Source: Mycolicibacter longobardus (GTDB lineage Bacteria > Actinomycetota > Actinomycetes > Mycobacteriales > Mycobacteriaceae). Taken from it: a stretch of DNA of 64,000 bases. The stretch is taken from NCBI RefSeq assembly GCF_002102265.1, contig NZ_LQPG01000035.1:45225-109224 (forward strand), read 5' to 3'. A program made the position numbers and the translations under genes. Below are positions 26,649 through 34,774 of this stretch, one piece after another (the first letter of the stretch is position 1; each line of letters starts with the position of its first letter). The notes under the pieces were generated by a model. The model searched no databases. It was not told where the DNA came from and was given only the letters and a program-made list of their open reading frames with translations.

Positions 26649-28562
26649 TTAGTGAACGTCCCCCCCATTGAGCCCGGGCCACTCCTCGGCCGCGGGCGCT
26701 GCTCGCATGCTCGACGATTCCTCGCCGAGCTGCTCGGACAGATTGTGCTTGGCCAGCTCTTTGCGAATGGCCTGCTCAATGTCCGCAGGCTCTAGACGGT
26801 CCAGTTCCTCGTCGGACAGCGCTCGCAGGTTGGCGTTCTCCAGCCGCTCGCTGCGGAACTCTTCGGCGAGCTCAATGACGTTGCGCACGAAGCGCCCGTT
26901 GCCGGCGACGTCGAGCATTTTCTTGCCGGCCGCGTTGGTGGCTTGCAGGCGCTGGGCCGCATCGACGAACAGCTGCCGACCCTGCTCCGAAAGAATGTTG
27001 TGGCTATCTTCGGCCACTCGCACAGCGATCGCCGCGATCTCCTGCGGGGAGTAGGAGTGGAACGTGATGCGACGCGGGAACCGTGACACCAGACCGTCGT
27101 TGGTGGCCAGGAGCCGATTCATGTCGCCTTCGTAGCCGGCCATGATCACGATCAGAGTGTCGCGGCGGTTCTCCATCTCGCGCATCAGCTCGGTCATCGC
27201 CTCGGTACCGAACGGGTCGACCTGCCCGGAGTTGCGGGCCTGAACGATCTCGTAGGCCTCGTCGATGAACAACACTCCGCCATCAGCCTTTTCGATGACT
27301 TCGCGGGTCATCTTGATCGACTCGCCCTCATGGTTTCCCACCAGATCCCCGCGCGACGCCTCCACGACAGTGTCCTTCGGACACACCCCAATGCCGGCGA
27401 AGAGCTTGGCGATAACTCGGGCAATGGTCGTCTTCCCGGTTCCCGGCGGGCCCGCGAAGATGAGGTGCAGCGCTTGACGCTGACTGGTCCGGCCGCGACG
27501 AGCCTTCTCCTGCTCTAACGCCACCCTGGACTTCAGCCGGCGGACCTGCGCCTTGACCTCCTCCATGCCGATCTGCTTGTTCAGTTCCTCTTCAGCCTCA
27601 GCCAAGATCGACGACTGATTCTCCGCACGCTCAGCTTGGCGAACCTCATTGAGATCAGGCTCAGTTCGCACATCCCAGTAAGCGCTGCGCTGGTTGATCA
27701 ACTCCGCGGTGGTCTGCCGCAACCGCACGTTGGGATCCGACAGAGCCTCGGTGAGCTTGTCGGTCCGCAAGTAGGCCAACCCACTGTTCCAGTACAGACG
27801 CGCATTGTCCTCATCGCCGTTGGCGCGCTCAATGAGCCCGAGGTAGTAGCAGGCCTCCGCCCCCACACCCGCGTAATGGAACTCGGAGCCGTCGGAACCC
27901 ACCTGCTTGCGGTCGGCGGTCCGCAGTCTTTCGATAGCGGTGACGAAGTTCCCCAGGTGCGCGTAACTGATCCCGGTGAGCAGGTAGACGATTGCCTGCA
28001 GGAAGTAGTCCGGTTCACCGAGCGACTGGTCGTGACCGTCGTATCGCACCGGGTTGACCAGCGCCTGGGCCTGATCGATGACGTCTTGCCAGCGGGCCGC
28101 CTTGAAGTAGATCAGCAACGTCGCCAGCTGGCCCAAGGGCGTCATCGCCGGGGCGGCGTTAATCACCTGCAGCGCTTCGTCGAAACGCCCCTGGCCGGCA
28201 AGGATCGCCGAGCGCCCGATGTGGACCCCGGTGCGGGTGTAGGAATCGAAACTCAGATCCAGGAAACCCATGCTGATCTTGATCGGGAAGAACTCAGTCG
28301 GGTAGGTCGTTCCGGTCTCCGCGCTGACGGCAGCCAGCATGCGCCCCCAACTCGGCATGGTCTGATAGATCTGCTCGATCAGCGCCGGGCTAGGTTGCTC
28401 CTGCATTCGACCTTCCAATGTCGCCAACGCCCGGTACAGGTCGCACTGGGCGCCGTCGAATTCCTCGACGCAATACTGAAAGGTGTCGCGGGCAGCGTCG
28501 AGATTCTCCTGGCCCCAGTACCGCAGACCATTGAGGAAATAGCTGACCGACTGCTGGTCCAC
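26649..28562 (-). CDS. eccA: EccA, CbxX-type AAA+ ATPase
   Basis: This 637-residue protein has an N-terminal TPR-like helical domain and a C-terminal CbxX/CfqX-type AAA+ domain. The P-loop is FAGPPGTGKTT (K377), Walker B is VLFIDEAYE (D434, E435), and the sensor region is RRDTLIVIMAGYE. EccA is the cytosolic ESX ATPase thought to release PE/PPE and Esx substrates from EspG chaperones. GTG 28562 is the chosen start, since AGGAG lies about six bases before it; the frame could extend to 28628 but that stretch looks non-coding. It leads eccA-eccB-eccC. Confidence 0.94.
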   Translation of the reverse strand: MDQQSVSYFLNGLRYWGQENLDAARDTFQYCVEEFDGAQCDLYRALATLEGRMQEQPSPALIEQIYQTMPSWGRMLAAVSAETGTTYPTEFFPIKISMGFLDLSFDSYTRTGVHIGRSAILAGQGRFDEALQVINAAPAMTPLGQLATLLIYFKAARWQDVIDQAQALVNPVRYDGHDQSLGEPDYFLQAIVYLLTGISYAHLGNFVTAIERLRTADRKQVGSDGSEFHYAGVGAEACYYLGLIERANGDEDNARLYWNSGLAYLRTDKLTEALSDPNVRLRQTTAELINQRSAYWDVRTEPDLNEVRQAERAENQSSILAEAEEELNKQIGMEEVKAQVRRLKSRVALEQEKARRGRTSQRQALHLIFAGPPGTGKTTIARVIAKLFAGIGVCPKDTVVEASRGDLVGNHEGESIKMTREVIEKADGGVLFIDEAYEIVQARNSGQVDPFGTEAMTELMREMENRRDTLIVIMAGYEGDMNRLLATNDGLVSRFPRRITFHSYSPQEIAAIAVRVAEDSHNILSEQGRQLFVDAAQRLQATNAAGKKMLDVAGNGRFVRNVIELAEEFRSERLENANLRALSDEELDRLEPADIEQAIRKELAKHNLSEQLGEESSSMRAAPAAEEWPGLNGGDVH

Positions 28563-28634
28563 CAGTGCTCCTTTATTTCCGTCGTATCGATGTCGAGGCG
28601 TGGAGGCCGTGGTCACCGCCGCACCCACATGAGC

Positions 28635-29915
28635 CTATGTCGCCCCAGCTGGGTAGCCATTGATAACAATCCGGCTGATAGCGATCGACTCGTCGATCTT
28701 GGCTTGATCCGGCCCGCCCAGAATGCCGGGCAACGGCCCCGTCGGCGAGTTGACCGCCGGCGGGCGCTCACTGGACAAAATGGTGCCGACGATGCGCTGC
28801 GTCGCCACATGCGGCAGGTCCAGTGTGGCGCCGTCACGGGTCGGCTTGATGTTCTGAATCACCTGCTGACCACCGACGCGCCAGTTGATCGAGGTGACCA
28901 GCCGATGCTCCAACCAGTGGTCCTGCCCGTTCGGCTCGACGTAGGCAAACCCGGGAACAACGTGGATCGACGTCACCACGACGGGCCGCGGAAACTCGAT
29001 AGTGATCTGCTGCAGATCGATGTTGTGCACCCGACCACAGATCCACGCGGCACTGGCATCCGAGCCGAATGCCAGGCTCGGGTCGGAACTGCCACCGGGA
29101 CACGAGTCCGCAGTCACCGGCAGACATCCCGACGCAGAGTTGGGCGCACACCCAGGCTGCAAAGGTCCCGGCGCCGGACCACCCGGCTGCACCGTCGGAG
29201 TAACGACAGCCGGCGGTGGCCCCGCCAACGCCGGCTGTTGCCGCGAGCGATGCGCGCCCAGGATCTGCTGGACCACCAGCAGCGACACCACTGCGCCCAC
29301 GATGGCAGCGACCTTCACCCAACCCTGCAGGCCAGCCCAGCGTTGCTTGAGCGAGGGGCGCGTAGGCCGGCCATCCTCACCCGGTCGTGTCGCCGGCTCG
29401 CCATAGGGCCGCTCCGCCATGGGGGGTTCTTCCACGACGACAGGTTCCGGTTCGGCCACCGGGCTGATCACCGCGACGTCGTCAGGCACCTCAACCGGCG
29501 GGCGCGGCGGTGGCCGCCACAACGGGTACGCCTCATCGTCGTCGTCCTCGGGCCCAGCCAGGCTGGGGTCAGCCGCCGGCATGTAGACCGCACCGCCCGC
29601 CCCCGACAGCGACGACTCCCCGCCACCCGCCGGCGCCAGCAGCGGCGCCTGGGCGATGCTGGGGGCTTGATCGGCCGCCCAGTCCGGTTCAGCTTCAGTG
29701 TCGCCATCACCGACAACCGGGACCGCCGCCGGTGGCGCCGGCGGCGGGGCCACGATCGCCACCATCGAGTCCATCAGACCGTCCGCGTCGTCATCGGACA
29801 AGGTCCGGTTGGTCAACAGTTCGTCGACCAGCGCGTCCAGACGTGCACGTTCAGCAGCAGACATCTGCAGGGCGTCACCTGCAGGTTCTCCCGGATGGGC
29901 CACGTCGTCCCTCAT
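28635..29915 (-). CDS. Membrane-anchored protein with discoidin-like exported domain
   Basis: This 426-residue protein has an acidic, Pro-rich cytosolic half, one transmembrane segment (about 210-226, VKVAAIVGAVVSLLVVQQ) and an exported C-terminal half. The exported half begins with a Pro-rich linker and Cys pairs. WICGRVHNIDLQQITIEFPR followed by SIHVVPGFAYVE resembles a discoidin (F5/8 type C-like) beta-sandwich, a fold often used to bind carbohydrate. It sits just upstream of eccA, in the same direction, and carries one of the recurring palindromes 23-38 bases before its ATG. A wall-binding accessory to the secretion machine is a reasonable inference, not shown. Confidence 0.75.
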   Translation of the reverse strand: MRDDVAHPGEPAGDALQMSAAERARLDALVDELLTNRTLSDDDADGLMDSMVAIVAPPPAPPAAVPVVGDGDTEAEPDWAADQAPSIAQAPLLAPAGGGESSLSGAGGAVYMPAADPSLAGPEDDDDEAYPLWRPPPRPPVEVPDDVAVISPVAEPEPVVVEEPPMAERPYGEPATRPGEDGRPTRPSLKQRWAGLQGWVKVAAIVGAVVSLLVVQQILGAHRSRQQPALAGPPPAVVTPTVQPGGPAPGPLQPGCAPNSASGCLPVTADSCPGGSSDPSLAFGSDASAAWICGRVHNIDLQQITIEFPRPVVVTSIHVVPGFAYVEPNGQDHWLEHRLVTSINWRVGGQQVIQNIKPTRDGATLDLPHVATQRIVGTILSSERPPAVNSPTGPLPGILGGPDQAKIDESIAISRIVINGYPAGAT

Positions 29916-29937
29916 GTCTTCACCGAACCGATGATGT

Positions 29938-29953
29938 TTCAACTTTACTTTAT
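29938..29953. promoter_or_regulatory. Palindromic operator, site 4
   Basis: TTCAACT-TT-ACTTTAT matches the site at 30731 (TTCAACT-GA-ACTTTAT) in both arms, and both are followed by GATA. On the leftward strand TATCAT fits a -10 hexamer for the gene starting at 29915. Confidence 0.5.
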
Positions 29954-30106
29954 GATAGCGGTCCGGTCAGTCCACACCGGCAGGAAAACACACGCCGGGC
30001 CACCAGCCGATGCCACACCAATACCGAACCATCCGCGACCCCCAATTCCCGCACCAGCAGTCAGCATTCGCCGGCGCAGACCAACCACCCCGGCCATGTT
30101 CTAGGA

Positions 30107-30274
30107 CTACCCGACCAGGTACATCAGCGCGCCGCATTGCGGGCACTCACCGGCCGGCACGACACCGCCCGGTTCGATCCGCTCCTGCAGGTCCCGGATC
30201 GGGTTCATCGCCGCCTCCGATGCGTCGTCGGTGAGGAGATGGCAGTTGTCGCACTGATATTGCGGATTGGCCAT
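30107..30274 (-). CDS. 55-residue zinc-ribbon protein
   Basis: This small frame starts at ATG 30274 with a strong ribosome-binding site (GAAGGAG, seven bases away) and ends at TAG 30107-30109. It encodes two Cys pairs, CDNC near the N-terminus and CPQC near the C-terminus, separated by a helical acidic segment. That is a zinc-ribbon pattern. It lies 36 bases after the leftward gene starting at 30700, so the two are probably co-transcribed. Function unknown; small zinc ribbons often bind nucleic acids or partner proteins. Confidence 0.7.
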   Translation of the reverse strand: MANPQYQCDNCHLLTDDASEAAMNPIRDLQERIEPGGVVPAGECPQCGALMYLVG

Positions 30275-30310
30275 ACTTCTACTCCTTCGTGACTGGATTA
30301 ACCGGGGTGG

Positions 30311-30700
30311 TTAGCGCAGGGTGCTGACGCGTCCCGCCGCATTGACGCGGTAGGCGCGTTCACCATCGGCGCCAAGGTTCACCGCGGTGTGCCGCCTAGA
30401 GGCTTCGAGCTCCCCGGGCCCGACGAACAGCACCCCGTAGCCGCACACCGCTCGGCTCACGGGGATGTTCTGCGGGAATCTCGCCACGTACTCAGGCAGT
30501 TCGTCGCCGACGCCAGGGGTGATCTCGCGCCAGAACCTGGACGCCTGGGCTTCGAACACGGTGAACGCCCGCATGTAGCCGTCCCGGTCGATGATGCGTT
30601 GCAGCTCCGTGCCGACCTGGTCGCCGTCGTAGTGGACGTAGAAGCCTGTCCCGGCGCCGCCGGACGGCGAATCCATGTGCACTGCCGCTGTTGTTCCCAT
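30311..30700 (-). CDS. Hypothetical protein, divergent from the TcpC-like gene
   Basis: This 129-residue protein has no recognised family. It shows alternating strands and helices (GFYVHYDGDQVGTELQRIID, YMRAFTVFEAQASRFWREI), no signal peptide and no membrane segment. The ATG at 30700 has GGGGGAG upstream. The recurring palindrome at 30731 lies between it and the divergent conjugation gene, so both are probably controlled together. Confidence 0.72.
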   Translation of the reverse strand: MGTTAAVHMDSPSGGAGTGFYVHYDGDQVGTELQRIIDRDGYMRAFTVFEAQASRFWREITPGVGDELPEYVARFPQNIPVSRAVCGYGVLFVGPGELEASRRHTAVNLGADGERAYRVNAAGRVSTLR

Positions 30701-30730
30701 GCACTCCCCCGCGTCTTGACCGCCCGATGC

Positions 30731-30746
30731 TTCAACTGAACTTTAT
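30731..30746. promoter_or_regulatory. Palindromic operator, site 5, with -10 hexamer
   Basis: TTCAACT-GA-ACTTTAT is a degenerate copy of the recurring palindrome. Its right arm runs straight into TATGAT (30744-30749), a good -10 hexamer for the rightward TcpC-like gene. The leftward gene from 30700 starts 31 bases to the other side. Binding here would block both promoters. Confidence 0.55.
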
Positions 30747-30784
30747 GATATTTGTCAGCGCAGTCAGGGCGGGGAGGAAAACGC

Positions 30785-31684
30785 ATGAGGGTCCACAAGC
30801 CGAAGTTTGAGCTCACCGAGTCGGCCACGAAGTGGAGCTTCGTCGCAACTGTCGGCGCCGCCTGGGTCGCGCTGGCCGGGGTTCTGGTCCTGGCCGGGGG
30901 ATTGCTGCTGCTGGCCAGGGCGCAACGGCCCATCGATGTCCAATCGGCGATCAACAGCTACACCAAATCGCAGTTCTTCGCGCAGAACTTCCTGCTCACC
31001 TGGGCGGCCGGGGATCCCAAGGACGCCGAGAAGCTCGCCTCGATGACCGCGCTGCCAGGCCAGCCCGAGCTCAACTCAAACCCCTTCACGGTCTTGTTCC
31101 TGAACCCGACCGACGTCACGGCGACCCCGGCCGGCCAGCAGAGCGAGTGGGAATGGACATTCGGGGCCACCGTGATCCTGCCCCAGGCGGGGACCTCGAT
31201 CCGCTCCTACTTTCGGGTGACCACACTGGAATCCGGGGGCACCTTCAAGGCCCTCAAGTGGCCCGAACCGGTCAATGACACGGCCCGCAACTTCACCGTC
31301 GGCCCCTACTACACCCGCGGCGCCGAAGTCGGCGGCCCACTTGGCACGTCGGTGAAGGACTTCATGAACGCCTACTACACGGCCAACAACCCCGGCGTGC
31401 TGGGCAGGTTCGTCACCGCAAACTTCACCGACACCCCGATCGCCGCCTCGCCGTACACCTCAATCGAGGTCACCACCATCCTGCTGGCCAACAACAGCAT
31501 CGACACCTCCCAGGCCAAGCCCGGGGCCACCGTGTCCGCGCTGGTCACCGCGAAAGCCGCGGCCAGCACCACCACCTTCCACACAGTCAGCACGGTGCTG
31601 CGACTGTCGTTGAGCAAGAACAATCAGTGGCTGGTCGACGGCTTCGAACGCCCCATGCACTTCGGCGACGTCAGCTACAAATAG
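30785..31684 (+). CDS. tcpC: TcpC/VirB8-like conjugation protein
   Basis: This 299-residue protein has a cytosolic N-terminus, one transmembrane segment (about 21-44, TVGAAWVALAGVLVLAGGLLLL) and an exported region with two similar-sized alpha+beta halves. The first begins AINSYTKSQFFAQNFLLTW and the second begins SVKDFMNAYYTANNPGVLGR, each the opening of an NTF2-like fold. This is the TcpC layout, the VirB8-like scaffold of Gram-positive conjugation systems. The ATG has GGGGAGG close upstream. It is apart from the virB block by 11 kb but should act in the same channel. It is one of few rightward genes here. Confidence 0.82.
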   Translation: MRVHKPKFELTESATKWSFVATVGAAWVALAGVLVLAGGLLLLARAQRPIDVQSAINSYTKSQFFAQNFLLTWAAGDPKDAEKLASMTALPGQPELNSNPFTVLFLNPTDVTATPAGQQSEWEWTFGATVILPQAGTSIRSYFRVTTLESGGTFKALKWPEPVNDTARNFTVGPYYTRGAEVGGPLGTSVKDFMNAYYTANNPGVLGRFVTANFTDTPIAASPYTSIEVTTILLANNSIDTSQAKPGATVSALVTAKAAASTTTFHTVSTVLRLSLSKNNQWLVDGFERPMHFGDVSYK

Positions 31685-31688
31685 GCCG

Positions 31689-31868
31689 CTACGAGATCGC
31701 CTCGACGTCGTCGACGAACCTATCGGTGACCTCGAACCGCCCCGTGTCGACCTCGTTGACGGTGTCGCCGATCGCCGCCTTGCTCTGCGCCTCAGCAGGA
31801 TTGGCGGCGTCCACCTCGTAGATCACCTCGTGATTGCGCAGTTCGTTGACCTTCACCCGGTACCGCAT
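31689..31868 (-). CDS. 59-residue DpnD/PcfM-like small protein
   Basis: A short frame starts at ATG 31868 with GGAAGGGG upstream and ends at TAG 31689-31691. The sequence RYRVKVNELRNHEVIYEVDA, then NPAEAQSKAAIG, then FEVTDRFVDDVEAI, resembles the short DpnD/PcfM-type domain seen on mobile elements. It converges on the TcpC-like gene with a gap of five bases. The family call is tentative. Confidence 0.6.
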   Translation of the reverse strand: MRYRVKVNELRNHEVIYEVDAANPAEAQSKAAIGDTVNEVDTGRFEVTDRFVDDVEAIS

Positions 31869-31896
31869 GCCCTGTCCCCTTCCACCTGGTCGTTGA

Positions 31897-32475
31897 TCAC
31901 CGTGGCCACGGCGCCGGCTCGGTCATCTCCAGCAGGTGCCGACGGGTGGTGGCGACATCACCGGCCGCCCGGTGCCCGCCCTCGTTCTTCAGAAACCAGG
32001 TCTGGTAGCGGTGGTGCGACCGTGGGGCCATCACGTCCGCCCAGTTGGCGGCGTCCATCACCCACAGGTCAGTCAGGCCGTAGCGGTGGCAGTCCGCCCA
32101 GATCGCGTCACGGTCGTAGTCGGCGTTGTAAGCCAGGATCGCCCGCCCGGCCACCACCGCACGGAGTTGGTCGAACACAGCCGACCACATGGGCACACCC
32201 GGCGCGCTGACCTCACTGTCGCTGATCCCGTGCACCGCATAGGCGGCCGGGTCGATCGCCACACCGGGGTTCACCAGGGTGTTCAGCAGGAGCCTCCCCG
32301 AAAAGACGTCGATGACAGCGATCTCGCAGATCGGCCCGAACATCCAGGCCGTCTCCACGTCGAGGATCACCGCCCGGCCCGGCTGCGTCATCTCCCGGGC
32401 GAAAGCCACGGCTTGCTCCGCCAGACAGACCAGCCTCTGGTCCTCATCACTCATCTCAGACAACTCCGTGACCAC
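31897..32475 (-). CDS. DEDD-family 3'-5' exonuclease
   Basis: This protein of about 192 residues belongs to the DnaQ-like exonuclease superfamily. The three Exo motifs are visible: ILDVETA (Asp and Glu for metal binding), AYNADYDRDAI (Exo II), and HRAAGDVATT with the late His and Asp of the DEDDh type. Such enzymes remove nucleotides from 3' ends of DNA or RNA. I start at GTG 32475, preceded by AGGGGGG; the frame remains open upstream to 32550 without a better start. On a conjugative element it may process transferred single-stranded DNA, but this is inference. Confidence 0.85.
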   Translation of the reverse strand: MVTELSEMSDEDQRLVCLAEQAVAFAREMTQPGRAVILDVETAWMFGPICEIAVIDVFSGRLLLNTLVNPGVAIDPAAYAVHGISDSEVSAPGVPMWSAVFDQLRAVVAGRAILAYNADYDRDAIWADCHRYGLTDLWVMDAANWADVMAPRSHHRYQTWFLKNEGGHRAAGDVATTRRHLLEMTEPAPWPR

Positions 32476-32564
32476 TACCGATCCCCCCCTATCGCCGACA
32501 CCGCCCCCGCAGCGCCCGTGAGGCCATGATGGCAGTGGGTACCGACACAATCGGCCGCAATGCC

Positions 32565-33458
32565 TTACGCCGGCGGGGTTTTCGGCGGCACCGGTGCAGC
32601 AGCAGTCGACGTCGCCGCGCTCCCATCGGGTGGCTCAGCACCAGGCGCCGGCGTTGCACCCGGCCCTTCCCCGGCCTCGCCGGCCGGGGCCGGAGGCAGC
32701 GTCCAATCGCCTGTCGGTGTGCGCCCCATCGGAACTCCAGGCCCGCGGTCGGTACCGAGCAGAGTTGCAGGGCCGGTGACTTCCGCCGGCGTGATGGGCC
32801 GGATGTCAGCGTTGACCCCACCGACGTGGATACTCAACAGCCCGTTGTCCCCGACCTTCGCCGACGCATCCTCGCGGCCACTGAAGTAAGTGTCGCCTTC
32901 CAGTCGCGCCGTCGGGGTCGGCCGCAACGCAGCGGTCCACGCCTGCGCGGCCATGAACACCTTCCCGCCAAGGAAGTCCGCCGGCAACAGCACCCAGTGC
33001 GGCGGCGGCGGCACCGGACCACCCACACCGAGGGCATGCCAGAACGCCTGGTCCCCACGCATAAACACCACGCCCTCATGGATCAGCACATCACCGCGCA
33101 TCCCCCCGGCATTGAGCGTTCCACTGCCCACACTCCCGTCAGCCAAGTAGGACAACTGGATACCCAAAGTCCGCCCGTTGGCCGTGACAGTCCCCGACAT
33201 GTTGTGCGCGCCAACGTTTTCCTTGTCCAGCAGTGACAGGATGCCGGCGGTCTCGAGTGCGGTCAGCGGCTTGGTGTCACTGTCAGCCGGCGGCGGAGGC
33301 GGGGCGACCGGGTGGGTCAGCACAGCCAGCCACCACACCAGGCCTCCCAGAGCGGCCACGAGTAGAACGCTGAGGATCGCCAGAACGGTGCGTCTGCGCA
33401 CGCGGGGCTGAGGGGCCCGCCACTTATCGCCTTCGGTCAGCAATCCCATTGGTCCCAC
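32565..33458 (-). CDS. Membrane-anchored exported protein, LppX/LprG-like in outline
   Basis: This 297-residue protein has a basic N-terminus (RVRRR), one transmembrane segment (about 24-46), a Pro-rich stretch, and a soluble domain of about 180 residues. A Pro/Ala-rich tail follows. Within the domain, GTLNAGGMRGDVLIHEGVVFMRG and a late IRPITPAEV suggest an antiparallel sheet of the kind seen in mycobacterial LppX/LprG/LprF lipoproteins, but there is no lipobox Cys, so this is only a shape resemblance. GTG 33458 has AAGGCGG six bases upstream. A strong palindrome lies 34 bases before it. Confidence 0.7.
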   Translation of the reverse strand: MGPMGLLTEGDKWRAPQPRVRRRTVLAILSVLLVAALGGLVWWLAVLTHPVAPPPPPADSDTKPLTALETAGILSLLDKENVGAHNMSGTVTANGRTLGIQLSYLADGSVGSGTLNAGGMRGDVLIHEGVVFMRGDQAFWHALGVGGPVPPPPHWVLLPADFLGGKVFMAAQAWTAALRPTPTARLEGDTYFSGREDASAKVGDNGLLSIHVGGVNADIRPITPAEVTGPATLLGTDRGPGVPMGRTPTGDWTLPPAPAGEAGEGPGATPAPGAEPPDGSAATSTAAAPVPPKTPPA

Positions 33459-33491
33459 TGGACACCGCCTTGTAGTCGTAGCCCACAGATC

Positions 33492-33507
33492 ATAAACCCA
33501 AGTTTAT
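33492..33507. promoter_or_regulatory. Palindromic operator, site 6
   Basis: ATAAACC-CA-AGTTTAT has one mismatch between the arms, and the pairing extends one base further on each side (C...G). Read leftward, the arm runs into TATGAT, a -10 hexamer for the gene starting at 33458. The same arm-into-TATGAT arrangement is seen at 30731. Confidence 0.65.
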
Positions 33508-33592
33508 GGTTTCGGGGTGGGTGGGTGCCGGGAGCAACACGGCGACCGGGCTGCGGCCGCACCCGACGGTAACGCACCCCCTCCCCGTAGGG

Positions 33593-34702
33593 TCATCGGG
33601 AACGCCGAGGCGCCCTCCGGAGCAGATCCTTCAACGGTTGGACACGAATTGCCTCCACAACCGCTTGAAGCAGCACAATCAATGCACTGCCACCCACACC
33701 GAACGCAATGCCCGCTGCGAAAGTCCTCTGCGCATCGTGTCGAAGGATCCCGTTTCGGGCACCGGCCATCCGCCAACCCTCAGAGGAGGAGGCCGCGTTA
33801 GGCCACAGCGGAATCACCCTCTCCCAGGCAACCGCACTGTCCGCAGGCCCAAGGCCCGGCTCCGGGGTCCAGCCATAACCAGCCACCTCAGGCAAAATCG
33901 CACCGACCTGAGTCGCGAACCCGGCACCGAAATCGTCCCACTTCTCGCCATGTTCGAAACTCGGGTTGAGCGCGGGGTACTGCACGCGTGCCCGAGTGCG
34001 ACTTGTGGTGACAGCTATTCCCTTACTTCCTGTGATATCGACGACAGCTGCCGCTGTCCATTCACCCGTTCGGATCGGAACACTAATCTCGACGCAATCA
34101 CCTTGCGTGAATTCAGGAGCCTCAGGGCCGCGGGGCCGAGGAACCGGGTGGCACTCAACCCGGGGCCCACTGCATGAAGCTACCTTCGCCCCCGGCGGCA
34201 GCGTGATAGTCATTGTGATCGCAACATCCTGCGCCACTGGGGCATCCCAGTTGGTCCAGAGCAGTGCTCGGACCGTCCCAGGGACATAGTCAGGAAGTGG
34301 GCCTTCCCTATCCATTTCAAATCGATGCAGGCCTGCGCTCTCGCCATGCGTCTCGAACCAACCGACGCGCCACAGCGGTATCGTGCTGCGACCGTCGTTC
34401 ACCAACAGAGGGAATCCCAACACGAACGGAGCTAAAAGATCTGGCTCCGTATCAGCGGGTGGATACAGCCACTTTCCGAACCCCAGGGCACCGGCCGCCG
34501 CGGCGAGCATGGAGACAATCACCAGGCCGCGGCGTTTCGGCTCCGGCTCATACCGACAGCCATCCGAAAGGCACAGGGGCTGAGGCTGCTGGACAGGGCC
34601 TCGCTTCGTCCACATTCGCGACGCGACGAGCGCCAACACGACCGCTTCAGCCAAACGCCGAAGCTTCGGCTCCACAGACAGTAACGGTGCGGGCATCCGC
34701 AC
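33593..34702 (-). CDS. Hypothetical membrane protein with large central domain
   Basis: This 369-residue protein has a transmembrane segment near 59-78 and another near the C-terminus (about 328-350). The region between them is Pro/Trp-rich and contains several Cys residues (ASCSGPRVEC, GDCVEI). That region is probably outside the cell and beta-rich. A Cys near LCLSDGCRYEPE lies on the N-terminal side. I recognise no family. It is transcribed in the same direction as its neighbours, in the block between the conjugation and ESX-accessory genes. Confidence 0.65.
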   Translation of the reverse strand: MRMPAPLLSVEPKLRRLAEAVVLALVASRMWTKRGPVQQPQPLCLSDGCRYEPEPKRRGLVIVSMLAAAAGALGFGKWLYPPADTEPDLLAPFVLGFPLLVNDGRSTIPLWRVGWFETHGESAGLHRFEMDREGPLPDYVPGTVRALLWTNWDAPVAQDVAITMTITLPPGAKVASCSGPRVECHPVPRPRGPEAPEFTQGDCVEISVPIRTGEWTAAAVVDITGSKGIAVTTSRTRARVQYPALNPSFEHGEKWDDFGAGFATQVGAILPEVAGYGWTPEPGLGPADSAVAWERVIPLWPNAASSSEGWRMAGARNGILRHDAQRTFAAGIAFGVGGSALIVLLQAVVEAIRVQPLKDLLRRAPRRSR

Positions 34703-34774
34703 AGATTCTCACAACCACGGACACATTTACCGCAGGTGGGCCGTGAACTCGTACGGGGCCTTACGCCGGCGGCG

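Noticed and set aside
27636..30104. 822-residue rightward open frame
   Set aside because: It is the complement of eccA and the discoidin-like gene; composition is typical of an antisense shadow.
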